Shown here: in pieces, positions 18,084-28,645 of the stretch
Numbering within the stretch: the first letter of the stretch is position 1
How the letters are laid out: each line of letters opens with the position of its first letter
Source of the DNA: Rhynchopus euleeides
Lineage: Eukaryota > Euglenozoa > Diplonemea > Diplonemida > Diplonemidae
DNA: 64,000 nucleotides
Assembly: GCA_963210315.1 (NCBI GenBank)
Contig: OY723273.1
Location: forward strand, 310,001-374,000
Direction of reading: 5' to 3'
Made by a program: the position numbers and the translations under genes
The notes under the pieces: generated by a model
What the model was told of the DNA's origin: nothing
What the model saw: the letters and a program-made list of their open reading frames with translations, nothing else
Databases searched by the model: none

Positions 18084-18897
18084 TACCGTAAACGGAAAAA
18101 GGGTGGACCGTAAAAATGTTCCAAGTTCCCAAAAAAAGGCCAAACGTTCCATCTTTTTTACGGTCCACCATTTATTGGGACTGAATATGGAAAAGACAAT
18201 GCGTTTTTCGCCCGCGGGCTGGTGGGTTGCGGGGCGCGGACTGCGGCCTCCACGCCGCAGACACCCACACGTAGGCCTCCCGACCTCCCAGCTTTGGACC
18301 CTCCCTCCACCACCGCAACCAACACCAGCAAGAGAAGCAAGTCCTCCCTGCGTGTGGAAAAGGCACGATCACCACCACTCACCTCGAGACTCACCCACCA
18401 CCACACCTCGAGAAGTGTAGTACCATGCAAGGAGCATTCCGGTAGAAGTAAAAGTAGAACCTGCTGCACGAGCCCACAAAAGCAGCCACAGTACGGCAGG
18501 GCGCGCAGACAGAAGCTGAGACCACCGGGCTCCCTCCAGATGTAAATTCGTGAATCAGTGCCCGGAAAATTAAGGGAAATCGTACTCCTTTAGTGTAGTA
18601 CACCCTGCAGTAACTGTGGGAGAACAGTTCCCGGACGATGGTGAGCGCACACTCTGTGCTGAGGCCCTGTGGTGTTAATCCTGCAGCTTCAGTCGTACGA
18701 TTTCCTTGGTTCCTTCGCGACTTCGTCGCGAAGGAACTCGTAAAAAAAACCGCCAAGTCCACGATCCCAACCGTAAAATAGGTGGACCGTAAAAATGTTC
18801 CAAGTTCCGGAAAAATCCCATTTGTTCCATCTTTTTTACGGTCCACCTATAGTACGGTTCACCTTTATTACGGTCCACAATATTTCCGTTTACGGTA
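18084..18897 (+). mobile_element. TACCGTA-ended MITE, copy 2
   Basis: Nearly identical to copy 1 along its length, with scattered substitutions and small indels. It ends in TACCGTAAACGGAAA and TTTCCGTTTACGGTA. Parallel differences between the copies on both strands, without frame preservation, argue against coding. Confidence 0.7.
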
Positions 18898-19149
18898 CAT
18901 GTATTTTACATGTATATTTCAGGCATTTACATGTATTTTACATGTATAATACTTGTCATGCAAGTATTATACATGTAAAATACTTGCATGACAAGTAAAA
19001 TACTTGCATGCAAGTAAAATACATGTATTTTACTTGCATGCAAGTATTTTACTTGTCATGCAAGTATTTTACATGTATAATACTTGCATGACAAGTATTA
19101 TACATGTAAAATACATGTAAATGCCTGAAATATACATGTAAAATACATG

Positions 19150-19482
19150 TACCGTATACGTAAATATTATGGAACGTAAATATTATGGAACGGGCCCATT
19201 TTTGCCTGGTCCGTTCCATAATATTTACGTTCCAAAATATTTACAGGGCCAGTTGGGGACTCGGTGGTGAGGATGGCTTGCCTCAGGAATCGCGCGAAAA
19301 GTGCACGAGTAGGCCCCGTCAGGGACTCTGTATGCCGTCCGATCACCTGGCCCAAGTCCCCGAGTCGCAGAAAGCCCTGTAAATATTATGGAACGAAAAA
19401 AATCTGGAACGCCAACCCACCAGCGTTCCAAAATATTTACGTTCCATAATATTTACGTTCCAAAATATTTACGTATACGGTA
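19150..19482. mobile_element. Short TACCGTATACG-ended MITE
   Basis: 333 bp with long inverted ends built from ACGTAAATATTATGGAACG units. The outer bases TACCGTATACG/CGTATACGGTA recall the two larger MITEs. The core 19250-19380 is unique sequence without a gene. Flanked on both sides by the TACATGTA network. Confidence 0.7.
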
Positions 19483-19640
19483 TATCAAGTAAAAATACAA
19501 GTATAATAGTTGACATGCAAGTATTATACTTGTATTTTTACTTGATATACATGTATTTTACATGTATATTTCAGGCATATACATGTATTATACATGTATA
19601 ATAGTTGACATGCAAGTATTATACATGTATAATACATGTA

Positions 19641-20435
19641 GGGTGGACGACTCGCCCAACTTTTCAGCTAAGCTACTGTGACAAAAAATATTGGCTTCAA
19701 AAAAAGAAATTCCTGGGTTTCTCGGCCACTTTTGAGGTAATTGCGCGACAGTCCTGAAGTTGGGAACCCCAAATGTGGAAAAGCAACACCGAAAACTCGA
19801 TTTTCGGGCCCCACACTGTAGACACAATGTGAATTTTCGGGGGTACCTGGGACCCCCCGTGTTTAAGTCCCCCCCCTGGAGGCGACTTTCGGCCAGGGGG
19901 GGGCTTAAACACGGGGGTGGCACGGTGGAGACCAAGAAGACCTCTTCCGCTTCCGTCGTATGGGGGTGATTCCGGTCCGGATGGACTTTTGGCACCCCAC
20001 TTTACGACTCTGACAGCACCTGGAGGGCACCAGGTGGCCTAGCGGCCACCTGATGACCCTCCAGACCAGCCCACTCCCGTGTTTAGGTCCACCTGTGCTT
20101 AAGTCCCCCCTGGGGGGACTTTTACACGGGTGGTCCCAGGTACGAGCAGTGATCTCGTGCCAGGGCTGGCATGGCCCGACCTCAACATTTTCCCATCACA
20201 TGTTGTGGAGAGGCCAGACTATCTTCAGTAGACTTTGGGTTTTTGAGTTCGGCCGGGTGAAAATGCGGCGCAGCGTGCGAAAATCCAACGCCACCACGAG
20301 AGGCAGGTGGATGAAGCTTGATGACTCAGTCGCGCCGAATCGTACCCAAGTGAAGGACTATCCCCTGGAATGCGACACAGCACCAACCGGTGTGAGACGT
20401 GCCTTCAAAATCCTGAAGGATGTTCACCGACCAAT
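19641..20435. other. Interior of composite, hairpins only
   Basis: A strong foldback at 19848-19916 has arms CCCCCGTGTTTAAGTCCCCC and its complement. A related half-copy lies near 20080-20130. No convincing coding region. Confidence 0.5.
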
Positions 20436-21235
20436 AAAGCGACCAGATGGCGGTCCCAAATTTGGGACCGACCCATAAAGCGACCAGATGGTGGTCCCAA
20501 ATTTGGGACCGACCGAGAAAGCGACCAGATGGTGGTCCCACAATTGGGACCGACCGAGAAAGCGACCAGATGGCGGTCCCAAATTTGGGACCGACCGAGA
20601 AGCGACCAGATGGTGGTCCCACAATTGGGACCGACCCCTAAAGCGACCAGATGGCGGTCCCAAAATTGGGACCGACCGAGAAAGCGACCAGATGGCGGTC
20701 CCAAATTTGGGACCGACCGAAAAATTGACCAGATGGCGGTCCCAAATTTGGGACCGACCGAGAAAGCGACCAGATGGTGGTCCCAAATTTGGGACCACCA
20801 TCTGGTCGCTTTGTTGGTCGGTCCCAAATTTGGGACCGCCATCTGGTCGCTTTATTGGTCGGTCCCAAATTTGGGACCACCATCTGGTCGCTTTATTGGT
20901 CGGTCCCAAATTTGGGACCGCCATCTGGTCGCTTTGTGGGTCGGTCCCAAATTTGGGACCACCATCTGGTCGCTTTAGGGGTCGGTCCCAAATTTGGGAC
21001 CGCCATCGGGTCAATTTTTCGGTCGGTCCCAAAATTGGGACCACCATCTGGTCGCTTTACGGGTCGGTCCCAAATTTGGGACCGCCATCTGGTCAATTTT
21101 TCGGTCGGTCCCAAATTTGGGACCACCATCTGGTCGCTTTATCGGTCGGTCCCAAATTTGGGACCGCCATCTGGTCGCTTTGTTGGTCGGTCCCTAATTT
21201 GGGACCACCATCTGGTCCATTTTTCGGTGGGTCCC
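20436..21235. repeat. 41-bp satellite that inverts midway
   Basis: About nine units read GCGACCAGATGG, (C/T)GG, then the 18-bp palindrome GGTCCCAAATTTGGGACC. Unit starts at 20441, 20482, 20523 and 20564 show the 41-bp period. Near 20775-20800 the orientation flips and about eleven units continue in reverse, alternating CCACC and CCGCC at the variable site so that an 82-bp higher-order period appears. The units have no stop codons in several frames, which creates ORFs of up to 332 codons that are not genes. Confidence 0.92.
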
Positions 21236-21769
21236 AAGTTTGGGATGAGGAACTCCGTGGGCACCATTGGTCGCCCTTCGGTCGCCACCTGTTCAGACCC
21301 CTTTTCAGGGGATTTGAGCCCCAGAGAGACCTCCTGGACCGGTTTTCTGGTGTTTTATGCTCTTCCCGACCCTGTCCTGGCCCACAATGTGGTCTGGAGC
21401 GAGGTTCTGCTGATTTCCGCCTGATGCGGACCCTCCTTTGGGGTCCTCCATTTATTTTGCGTCTGACCGTCGCCTTCCCCACCTAGTTCACGAGGGCAAG
21501 GTGAAAAACCGTTTTTAACCCCAAAAATGGCATTTCCCGGGTGGCGACCTCTGGCGACCTCTGAAAAATGTGCCCAAAAAGTGATTTTTGGGACCTTGCG
21601 GACCTCGAAAACACAAAGGGAAAAAAAAATATTTTTTGTCACACCCCCTCTTGGGGCGGTACGCCAGTCTAATACATGTATATACTTGTAGTTATACATG
21701 TAAAATTTACAAGATCCCACCGTGTGTGGCACAAACCCCCCCCCCCCCCCTGTCAGGTGGTGTGCAAAT

Positions 21770-22633
21770 CAGGCATGTCGCTAAGCGTCGACCGTCGACC
21801 CAGTGATTTTGGGTTTCCCCCCCCATAAAAAAGCGTCGACCCAGCGTCGACCCAGTGGACTGGGTTGACGCTTGGTCGAGGCTTGGAGCGTCGACCCAGT
21901 GGAACTGGGTTGCCATTCAAGCCTGGACCAAGCGTCAACCCATTTATTACACTGGGTCGACGCTAACCTAGCGTTGACCCGGTTACACTGGGTCGACGCT
22001 CACCAAGCGTCGACCAAGCGTCAACCCACTTTCACTGGGTCGACGTCGAAGAGAGTATGGTTTTGCAGGAACAGATGATCACTACCGTGGCCTCCAGCGG
22101 CTGGGGGGCTCCGCCCCCCAGACCCCCCTGTGGCGTGTGTCTCGTACTCAAGTCATTCGATTCCCACCGGGTCAGGGAATCCAACCACTCCAGTCGCCTC
22201 AGGGGGACACAGCCAACTCACACAGAATCTGTACGCCCACAATGAACAGATGTTCACTACCGTGGCCTCCGGCGGCTGGGGGGCTCTGCCCCCCAGCCCC
22301 CCTATCTCGCGTGCCCGTCTAGTAACCAAGTCCTTGCGCTTTGACGGCCGTGGCATATCAGGGGGCAGCGTCGAAATCATGGTCCCGAAAGCCATTTTTT
22401 GGTTTCCTCCGGCACCCGACGGCGCGAGCGGGAGAGGAACCACGGAAGGAACCCAGCGCCTCACACCGTGCCCACCTAGTGGTCCACCGATGGGAAAATT
22501 TGGCAACAACACGAGCGCGCGCGAAGCGCGCGCGAGAAAAATTGACCCCTAGTGTTTTCCCCCCTGATCCCCCCCCAAAACAGGAGCGTCAACCCACCAA
22601 ATCTCCAAAATCGAAAAGTTAGCGACAGGCCTG
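21770..22633 (+). mobile_element. CAGGC-ended element, copy 1, 9-bp target duplication
   Basis: Begins CAGGCATGTCGCTAA and ends TTAGCGACAGGCCTG (imperfect TIR). TGTGCAAAT is duplicated exactly outside both ends (21761-21769 and 22634-22642). The left half is a run of GTCGACCCAGTG/GGGTTGACGCTTGG repeats; the right half has two GC palindromic modules containing CTCCGCCCCCCAG and a GCGCGCGAAGCGCGCGC hairpin. No transposase. The end sequence is hAT-like, but hAT normally duplicates 8 bp. Confidence 0.85.
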
Positions 22634-22642
22634 TGTGCAAAT

Positions 22643-22943
22643 GCGGGATGTGCCAGCGCAGGCACACGTTACACCCACATTGCGTGCCGGGGACGGCGGA
22701 TGGGGTTCAAAGAAAACCCATGGGGCGGTGGGGGTGGGGTGAGCGGGGAAGATATGAAATGAAAACAGCAAAAAAAATAAAGCATGTCGAAAACATGCTT
22801 GCTGCTAAATGATATTGGGATTGGGACTTTCGGGGTCCTCGCATTTTTTTTGGTGGCGAGATATGTGCATTTTTTTTGGGGGCGAGATTGGGTGGGTGGG
22901 GGTGGGTGGGCGCAGCCCCCCCACCCACCCACCCACCCGGTGG
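22643..22943. other. Spacer with G/C-rich strand-symmetric repeats
   Basis: Contains GGGTGGGTGGGGGTGGG followed by its complement (22886-22940), a GGGGTGAGCGGGG stretch and two TTTTTTTTGG(T/G)GGCGAGAT copies. No gene. Confidence 0.5.
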
Positions 22944-23300
22944 CAGGCATGTCGCTAAGCGTCGGCCGTCGACCCGGTGATTTTGGGTTTCCACCCCCCA
23001 TAAAAAAGCGGCAACCCGGCTACACTGGTTCGACGGTCGACGTCGAAGGTTTTGCAGGAACATATGCTCGCTACCGTGGCCTCCGGCGGCTGGGGGGCTC
23101 CGCCCCCCAGACCCCCCTGGAGCCCTTCGATACCCATCCATGAAGTCAGGGAATCCAACCACTCCAGTAGCCTCAGGCCTCAGGAGGACGCAGCCAACTC
23201 ACACAGAATCTACGCCCACAATGAACAGATGTTCACTACCGTGGCCTCCGGCGGCTGGGGGGCTCTGCCCCCCAGACCCCCCTTGTAGCGTGTGCCCATG
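22944..23300 (+). repeat. Truncated CAGGC-ended element
   Basis: Starts with the same terminus (CAGGCATGTCGCTAAGCGTC) as copy 1 and continues through both GC palindromic modules, but the long GTCGACCC repeat block is shortened and the right terminus is missing. A third member of the family in this interval. Confidence 0.8.
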
Positions 23301-24380
23301 GCCACCCACCAGCCACGGCACCAAAGGTGGCCAATCGTCGACACTTTGACGCACAGTAAATGGCCCCCAATAACTCAAAAAAATTTGAGTAGGGTCGCCG
23401 TGAAGAGAGTTTGAACCGTTGATGCCAAAAACGACCCTCTTGTGTGGAAGAACGACGCTGTGCCACCCCCATTTTCCTAACAAACTCGCCCCCAAAAAAA
23501 ATGTATTGGGATTCCGAAATTTGGCCCAAAAATCTCACATTTAGCAGCATGCATGGTCGAAAATACCGTACCAGCATGGGGGGTGGGGATGGGGTGGGGG
23601 TGGAGTGGGTGTTGATGATGCGCACACACACCCCCGTGCACACCAGGCAGTGTGCCACGCGGGCTTGGGAAGTGCAGCCCCCCCCCCCCCCCATCCCTCA
23701 CCCCTTACCCATATATACCCTTCCCCTTACCCTCCCACTCGACAGCACGCCCCCATCGCACCAGGCAGCGCCGGGGGATGGGATGGGGTGGGAGGGGAGG
23801 GGGGGCAGGGGGATGGGTAGGGCAGCGCACCCTTCACCCTGTGCCAAAGCGCGTTGTGTCACCCACATTCGTAAAATATATCCGGGGGGGGTGTAGTTCT
23901 TTCAGATAACACCAACACACACAAAGGGGAGAGGGGGGGGATGGGGAGGGGTAGTGTGTGTCTCCCTAGGCAAGCGGCAGGTCAGTCTGCATTCACCCAT
24001 CAGGGTGGGAAGAAAAATGGAGGGGGGGAGGGGGCAGACGACACGACCTGCGCGCCCGAGAAGCCGTGTTGTGTTTTCCCGAGAGATATCTCGCTCGGCA
24101 TGCCATGGATCTGCTTGTCTGAATTCTCGTTGTGCGGCGATTCGACACGTTTTCCCACCACACCACGTTGGGGTAACATTGGATTCGCAGATCTGCCTCA
24201 TCCAGAAGCCCACGAAAGACCACCGCACGAGATCTGATACACTACAGGTGGGAGACTTGTGTGCCACCACCGCATGTTTTTATGAACTCTTCTTAGAAGC
24301 GGCATGGGAGTGGGGGGAGGGAGGGGGTATAGCTATGTCAATGAAAGTGAAAGCAAACTGAATCGCCCTACACCAGCAGG
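23301..24380. other. No gene recognised
   Basis: Mixed sequence with C/G tracts (23676-23692 and 23928-23945) and ACCCTTCCCCTTACCC-like runs near 23710. The 24050-24270 part has more balanced composition, but its short ORFs lack motifs. Confidence 0.4.
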
Positions 24381-24389
24381 GAGTTGGGG

Positions 24390-25221
24390 CAGGCCTGTCG
24401 CTAACTTTTCGATTTTGGAGATTTGGTGGGTTGACGCTCCTGTTTTGGGGGGGGATCAGGGGGGAAAACACTAGGGGTCAATTTTTCTCGCGCGCGCTTC
24501 GCGCGCGCTCGTGTTGCCAAATTTTGAATTTTCCCATCGGTGGACCACTAGGTGGGCACGGTGTGAGGCGCTGGGTTCCTTCCGTGGTTCCTCTCCCGCT
24601 CGCGCCGTCGGGTGCCGGAGGAAACCAAAAAATGGCTTTCGGGACCATGATTTCGACGCTGCCCCCTGATATGTCACGGCCGTCAAAGCGCAAGGACTTG
24701 GTTACTAGACGGGCACGCGAGATGGGGGGTCTGGGGGGCAGAGCCCCCCATCCGCCGGAGGCCACGGTAGTGAGCATCTGTTCATTGTGGGCGTACAGAT
24801 TCTGTGTGAGTTGGCTGCGTCCTCCTGAGGCTACTGGAGTGGGTGGATTCCCTGACCTGATGGGAATCGAATGACTTGAGTACGAGACATACGCCACAGG
24901 GGGGTCTGGGGGGCGGAGCCCCCCAGCCGCCGGAGGCCACGGTAGTGAGCATCTGTTCCTGCAAAACCATACTCTCTTCGACGTCGACCCAGTGAAAGTG
25001 GGTTGACGCTTGGTCGACGCTTGGTGAGCGTCGACCCAGTGTAATAAATGGGTTGACGCTTGGTCCAGGCTTGAATGGCAACCCAGTTCCACTAGGTCGA
25101 CGCTCCAAGCCTCGACCAAGCGTCAACCCAGTCCACTGGGTCGACGCTGGGTCGACGCTTTTTTATGGGGGGGGAAACCCAAAATCACTGGGTCGACGGT
25201 CGACGCTTAGCGACATGCCTG
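24390..25221 (-). mobile_element. CAGGC-ended element, copy 2 (inverted)
   Basis: A reverse-orientation copy of 21770-22633, highly similar through the GTCGACCC block and palindromic modules. It carries its own exact 9-bp duplication GAGTTGGGG (24381-24389 and 25222-25230). Copies 1 and 2 therefore form a large inverted repeat by independent insertion, not by one inversion. Confidence 0.85.
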
Positions 25222-25426
25222 GAGTTGGGGGCGGTGGTGGGGGGGGGGGGGGGGGGGTAGGGGGGGCTAAAACCGGGAGTAAACCCAAATTTTCAACTTC
25301 GCCGCAGAGAGGCCCCCAAGGGCACCAAAAGGCCAGAAACACCCCATATCACCCCGGAAATCCGGTATCTGCCCGAAATGGGCCCAAATTCGGCCCGGAA
25401 AGCTCATTTTTTGCGTCTCCAATTTT
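25222..25426. other. G tract and unique spacer
   Basis: A G-rich run at 25231-25268 is followed by about 150 bp without features. Confidence 0.5.
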
Positions 25427-26230
25427 TTGGCACAGATGTGGTACCGGCGCTGTGCCAGTTTACAGCGGCTGCTTGCAACATACAGCGAAACCTGTGGTCG
25501 AAGCAACCGAATGGTTCATCGGTCAAGCTCTACTTGATGACGCGGATCGATGTGACAGCACCATGTACCGAGGGGCGACAAGCAGCACCGCGAGGTGGGG
25601 GCAGAGGCCAAAGTGCACTCGTATTTGCACTGAGAAGGTTGGTATCCCTTGTAGATTGAGGTTCTGGAGATGATGGGCACGCACTATGGGCGGAAGCAGG
25701 ACGCTGCTCAGAGGGTTTGTCCGTTCCGACGCCATTCAGAGGTGGCAACAACTCAGCGACCTCGATATCCCCCAAAGTGAGCCCTTGATGCCCTGCTCTC
25801 ATTGAGAGTAATCAACTAGCGGCCCTTGCCATTCTAATGGGGCGGCTACGCCCTCAAATAATTGAAGGCAAATGACAAGGAACCTGCTGGCGAGCTGAGC
25901 GCCACTCGGATCGAGAACGTTTTCCTTCTCGAGGATAAGCTCGTCTCCCTCCTCCGGGAGATGCACCGGAGTGGCTGGCGCAGTTCATGTCGTGCCAGCC
26001 AGCATTGGGGTACGTGAAAAAGGTACGGTGGCACCCAACGACGATAAACACACCTTGCCGATCTTAAAAACTGTGAAGGGGGCGGAACACTATCGAAGTG
26101 GCTCAATCATGACTACATTGATGCAATGGTGACATATGACGTCAAGCCGCAGTGCCTGCAGAAAGGAGTGCCCGCCGGCTGTTTTTCTCGGGCCATTCAG
26201 GTACCGCATCTGGTACCACATCTGTGCCAA
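25427..26230. mobile_element. Small TIR element, 19-bp perfect ends
   Basis: TTGGCACAGATGTGGTACC at 25427-25445 is exactly reverse-complemented at 26212-26230. The 804-bp interior has modest ORFs on both strands (none above about 90 codons) and no transposase motif, so it is probably a non-autonomous element. Confidence 0.65.
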
Positions 26231-26394
26231 CTGAAAAAAAACGCGTTTCTGGGCCTCTCTGGGCCACACAGGTCACCAAAACCCCCCAGAAACACGTTTC
26301 TGGACTGGTTTGGGTCGGTTTGCAGCATTGATTTCATGTTTAGGGGTGCTCCCTGAAAAAGTGGGGTTTACTCCCGTTTTTTGGGTTGAATTAG

Positions 26395-27312
26395 CCCCCC
26401 CTAGGGGCATAGCTTCCGATAAGCGGGGGTCGGGGGTCGCAGGGGTCGGGGGTCGGGAGGGGGGGTCCGAGGGGGTCGCCTTACTATTTCCTAAGGAATG
26501 TGGCCTGAATGGGGACCACCAATAAGGGGTGTTAATAGGCACCCCATGTCAAAAATGACCCCACTGCGATCCGCACAAACTCCAAACTTTCAAAAGAACG
26601 GGTTTTTGAAAAACCCGAGGAGGGGGTCGGGAGGGTCCCGCTGGGTGGGTGGGTGGCATAGTGTGCCTCCCAGCCACGTCCTCCCATGACAGTACCTGGA
26701 CCAGACCCATGTTTCGTCGTTGAAGCTTGGTCCCAAGACCCACGAAATGACCCCACTACGATCCGCACAAACTCCAAATAGTCCAAAGAACGGGGTTTTG
26801 AAAACCCCGTGTGGGGGGTCGGGAGGGGGGCCGACCCCCCCATATTCCAACCCCTAGTTTCCGACCCCATTCTACGACCCCCGAGAAAAAACGCGAAAAT
26901 TCCGACCCGAGTTTGACCACAGTTTCAGACCCCCCATCTTCCGGATCCTGACCCCCCCAAGAATGGGGGGTCGGGATATAGCCCCGACCCCCTCCGACCC
27001 CCGAAAAATGGGGGGTCGGGAGGGGGTCGGGGGGTCGGGGGTCGGATTCCGACCCCCGAGGTTCCGACCCCCCCTTTTCTCAAGGAACCACATCCGCATT
27101 TCAGAGGTGTTCTGTGGCACCTACACCAACAAAGTGACCCCACTACGATCCGCACGGAGCCCAAACAACGCAGAAGAGGGGGGAACCGCGTTTCCTCGGG
27201 AAACCCCTGAGATTTTTTGGGAGGGGGGGGTAGTTTTGCTAAGGGGGGGTCGGGGGTCGGGGGTCGGAGGGGTCTGGGGGTCGGATTCTTATCGGAAGCT
27301 ATGCCTAGGGGG
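26395..27312. mobile_element. Small TIR element with ~192-bp internal repeats
   Basis: Ends CCCCCCTAGG-GGCATAGCTTCC and GGAAGCTATGCCTAGG are inverted. Inside, TGACCCCACTACGATCCGCA recurs at about 26556, 26748 and 27135, i.e. spacings of 192 and 387, each followed by a hairpin around AAAACCCCG and GGGGTCGGGAGGGGG. Another copy lies inverted at 54033-54053 on its own. No gene. Confidence 0.6.
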
Positions 27313-27502
27313 GGGGGGGGGGGGGATGGGGTGGGAAGGGTTGGCGACTACATATAAATAAGACACAGGATCCCCCTCCCCCTCTTCACTCCCGCTTGGA
27401 GATGGGGGGGAGGAGGGGGAGTGTGTGTGTCATTGTCGAGAAAGGCAACGCAAAATCACCCCCTCACATTTTAATAAAGGGTGGTCTGAAGGGGGGGGTG
27501 TT

Positions 27503-28573
27503 TCAGTTACCCTGCGCCTTACCCCGCTGTGCGGTGTTCCATGCAAGGATGTCCACAACACCATCCGGGTCCACGTCAGTCGTCCACTCGGGCTGCAGGA
27601 TGCCGTCGATGGATGTCATCACCGGCGCGGCAAGGGTGTTGACAGACACATCACCCCCTTCGGCGAAAATCTTAAACTTCCGCAGCCCAGGCGCATAGAC
27701 GTGCATCGTGAAGGCGGGCTGATCCGTCTCGTTTGAGACCCTGTGGAGCCCGATGGCGTTTGTGACATAGGCACAGTCACCCTCGCGGAGGGTCGAGACA
27801 CCCTTCACCTTCAGATCGGTGCACCGCCCAACCGCGCCTGCGGGACGCTCCTCTGAGTAGAAGGAGCGGTCGAAGATGGGCATGGTGTACTGTGTCTCCT
27901 TCACCTCCCCCTCGATGCAGTAGGCCCAGCAGGAGCTCTCGTCGTGGTCGTGGATGCTGGAGGCGCAGCCCGGGGGCCAGCACATGAGGATGACATCCAT
28001 GCACTCGTTGTGGAACATCAGGTTGCGGGTGTACTTCTTCGGGTTCTCGTCCCAGTGGATGAAGCGCTCCCACTCGTCGCGGCGGGGGTACCACTTGCAG
28101 ATCTCCTTCCGCACGCCCTCCACGTCGTGCCCGGAGTAGCTGGACCCCAGGATGCGGCGCTTCAGCTGCTCCAGCAGGGTCGCGAAGGTGTTGGTGTCGG
28201 GCATCAGGCAGCCAGCGATGTACTTCTCGTTGTCCTCCAGCACGTAGGGGCGGAGCTCTTCCCATGCGTCGCGTGCGGGGCCCTCGCGGAAGCGCTCGAG
28301 GTCGGCCTTGGAGGTGAAGGTCAGACAGAACGCAACCTCGCCTTCAGCAGGGTGACACACACGGATGTCGCGGATGCCCTTCTCCAGGTTGTAGTAGCCG
28401 TGTGCGATGCGCTGCACAAGCACCTCGAATTTGGACTCCATCCCGGGGCGTGCCTTGTAGTTGAACATGATGACCTGCTCGCCGGTCCCGCAGGCGTGGC
28501 AGATCTTGCGACGGCCAGCAGGGTCCGACGACGACATGCTGCCGCTCAGCGCCTTGCTCTCCACCTCAGACAT
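27503..28573 (-). CDS. Cysteine dioxygenase with N-terminal ABM-like domain
   Basis: Oxidises L-cysteine to cysteine sulfinate with O2 (EC 1.13.11.20), the first step of cysteine catabolism in the cytosol. Of 356 residues, 125-345 match the cupin-fold CDO family: PGCASSIHDHDESSCWAYC gives iron ligands H208 and H210, with C215 at the cofactor cysteine; NAIGLHRVSN gives the third ligand H277; HVYAPG gives Y293, the expected partner of the Cys-Tyr cofactor. Residues 30-120 precede this and look like a dimeric alpha-beta-barrel (ABM/EthD-like) domain (VIMFNYKARPGMESKFEVLV ... ADLERFREGP), an uncommon fusion for CDO. The start is 33 bases after a polypyrimidine-AG site. It is flanked by transposons on both sides, yet the frame is intact. 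Confidence 0.92.
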   Translation of the reverse strand: MSEVESKALSGSMSSSDPAGRRKICHACGTGEQVIMFNYKARPGMESKFEVLVQRIAHGYYNLEKGIRDIRVCHPAEGEVAFCLTFTSKADLERFREGPARDAWEELRPYVLEDNEKYIAGCLMPDTNTFATLLEQLKRRILGSSYSGHDVEGVRKEICKWYPRRDEWERFIHWDENPKKYTRNLMFHNECMDVILMCWPPGCASSIHDHDESSCWAYCIEGEVKETQYTMPIFDRSFYSEERPAGAVGRCTDLKVKGVSTLREGDCAYVTNAIGLHRVSNETDQPAFTMHVYAPGLRKFKIFAEGGDVSVNTLAAPVMTSIDGILQPEWTTDVDPDGVVDILAWNTAQRGKAQGN

Positions 28574-28605
28574 GTTATGTATTTCCGCCGGTTATATCCT
28601 CCTGT

Positions 28606-28645
28606 CTGAAGTGTGGGTGTGGGAGGGGGTGGGGGTGGGGATGGC
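28606..28645 (-). promoter_or_regulatory. Likely splice acceptor before the CDO gene
   Basis: On the minus strand a C/T-and-A-only run (CCACCCCCTCCCACACCCAC) ends in ACTTCAG, with the ATG 33 bases further on. The same layout is seen before the genes starting at 39071 (AG at 39127-39126), 59329 (59342-59341), 61396 (61409-61408), 42276 (AG 42266-42267) and 44665 (AG 44611-44612). It fits spliced-leader trans-splicing or a 5' UTR intron; no donor was identified. Confidence 0.45.

Larger units (their letters stand above)
17928..19640. repeat. TACATGTA/ACTTGCATGCAAGT palindromic network
   Basis: Segments 17928-18083, 18898-19149 and 19483-19640 consist almost wholly of overlapping palindromes (TACATGTA, TATACATGTATA, TACTTGCATGCAAGTA) with a recurring linker TATGCCTGAAATATA. 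They surround the three TACCGTA MITEs. Adjacent words pair with distant ones, so the block could form cruciforms at many scales. No ORF of note. Confidence 0.8.
17081..21724. mobile_element. 4.6-kb composite bounded by 46-bp perfect inverted repeats
   Basis: Positions 17081-17126 and 21679-21724 are exact reverse complements (outer word CACGGTGGGATCTTG). Inside are two related 0.8-kb MITEs, one smaller MITE, arrays of palindromic TACATGTA words, a hairpin near 19.9 kb and the inverted 41-bp satellite. No transposase is recognised, so it is non-autonomous or just two inverted copies of one repeat. The first MITE sits exactly at the inner edge of the left repeat, showing it arrived later. Confidence 0.55.

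Noticed and set aside
20405..21486. ORFs of 207-332 codons rich in NLGPPSGRF / DQMVVPNLG repeats
   Set aside because: Translation of the inverted 41-bp satellite in several frames on both strands; not coding.
22024..22060. LTRs formed by the two CAGGC-ended copies
   Set aside because: The copies are in opposite orientation and each has its own 9-bp target duplication, so they are separate insertions, not a retroelement's direct repeats.
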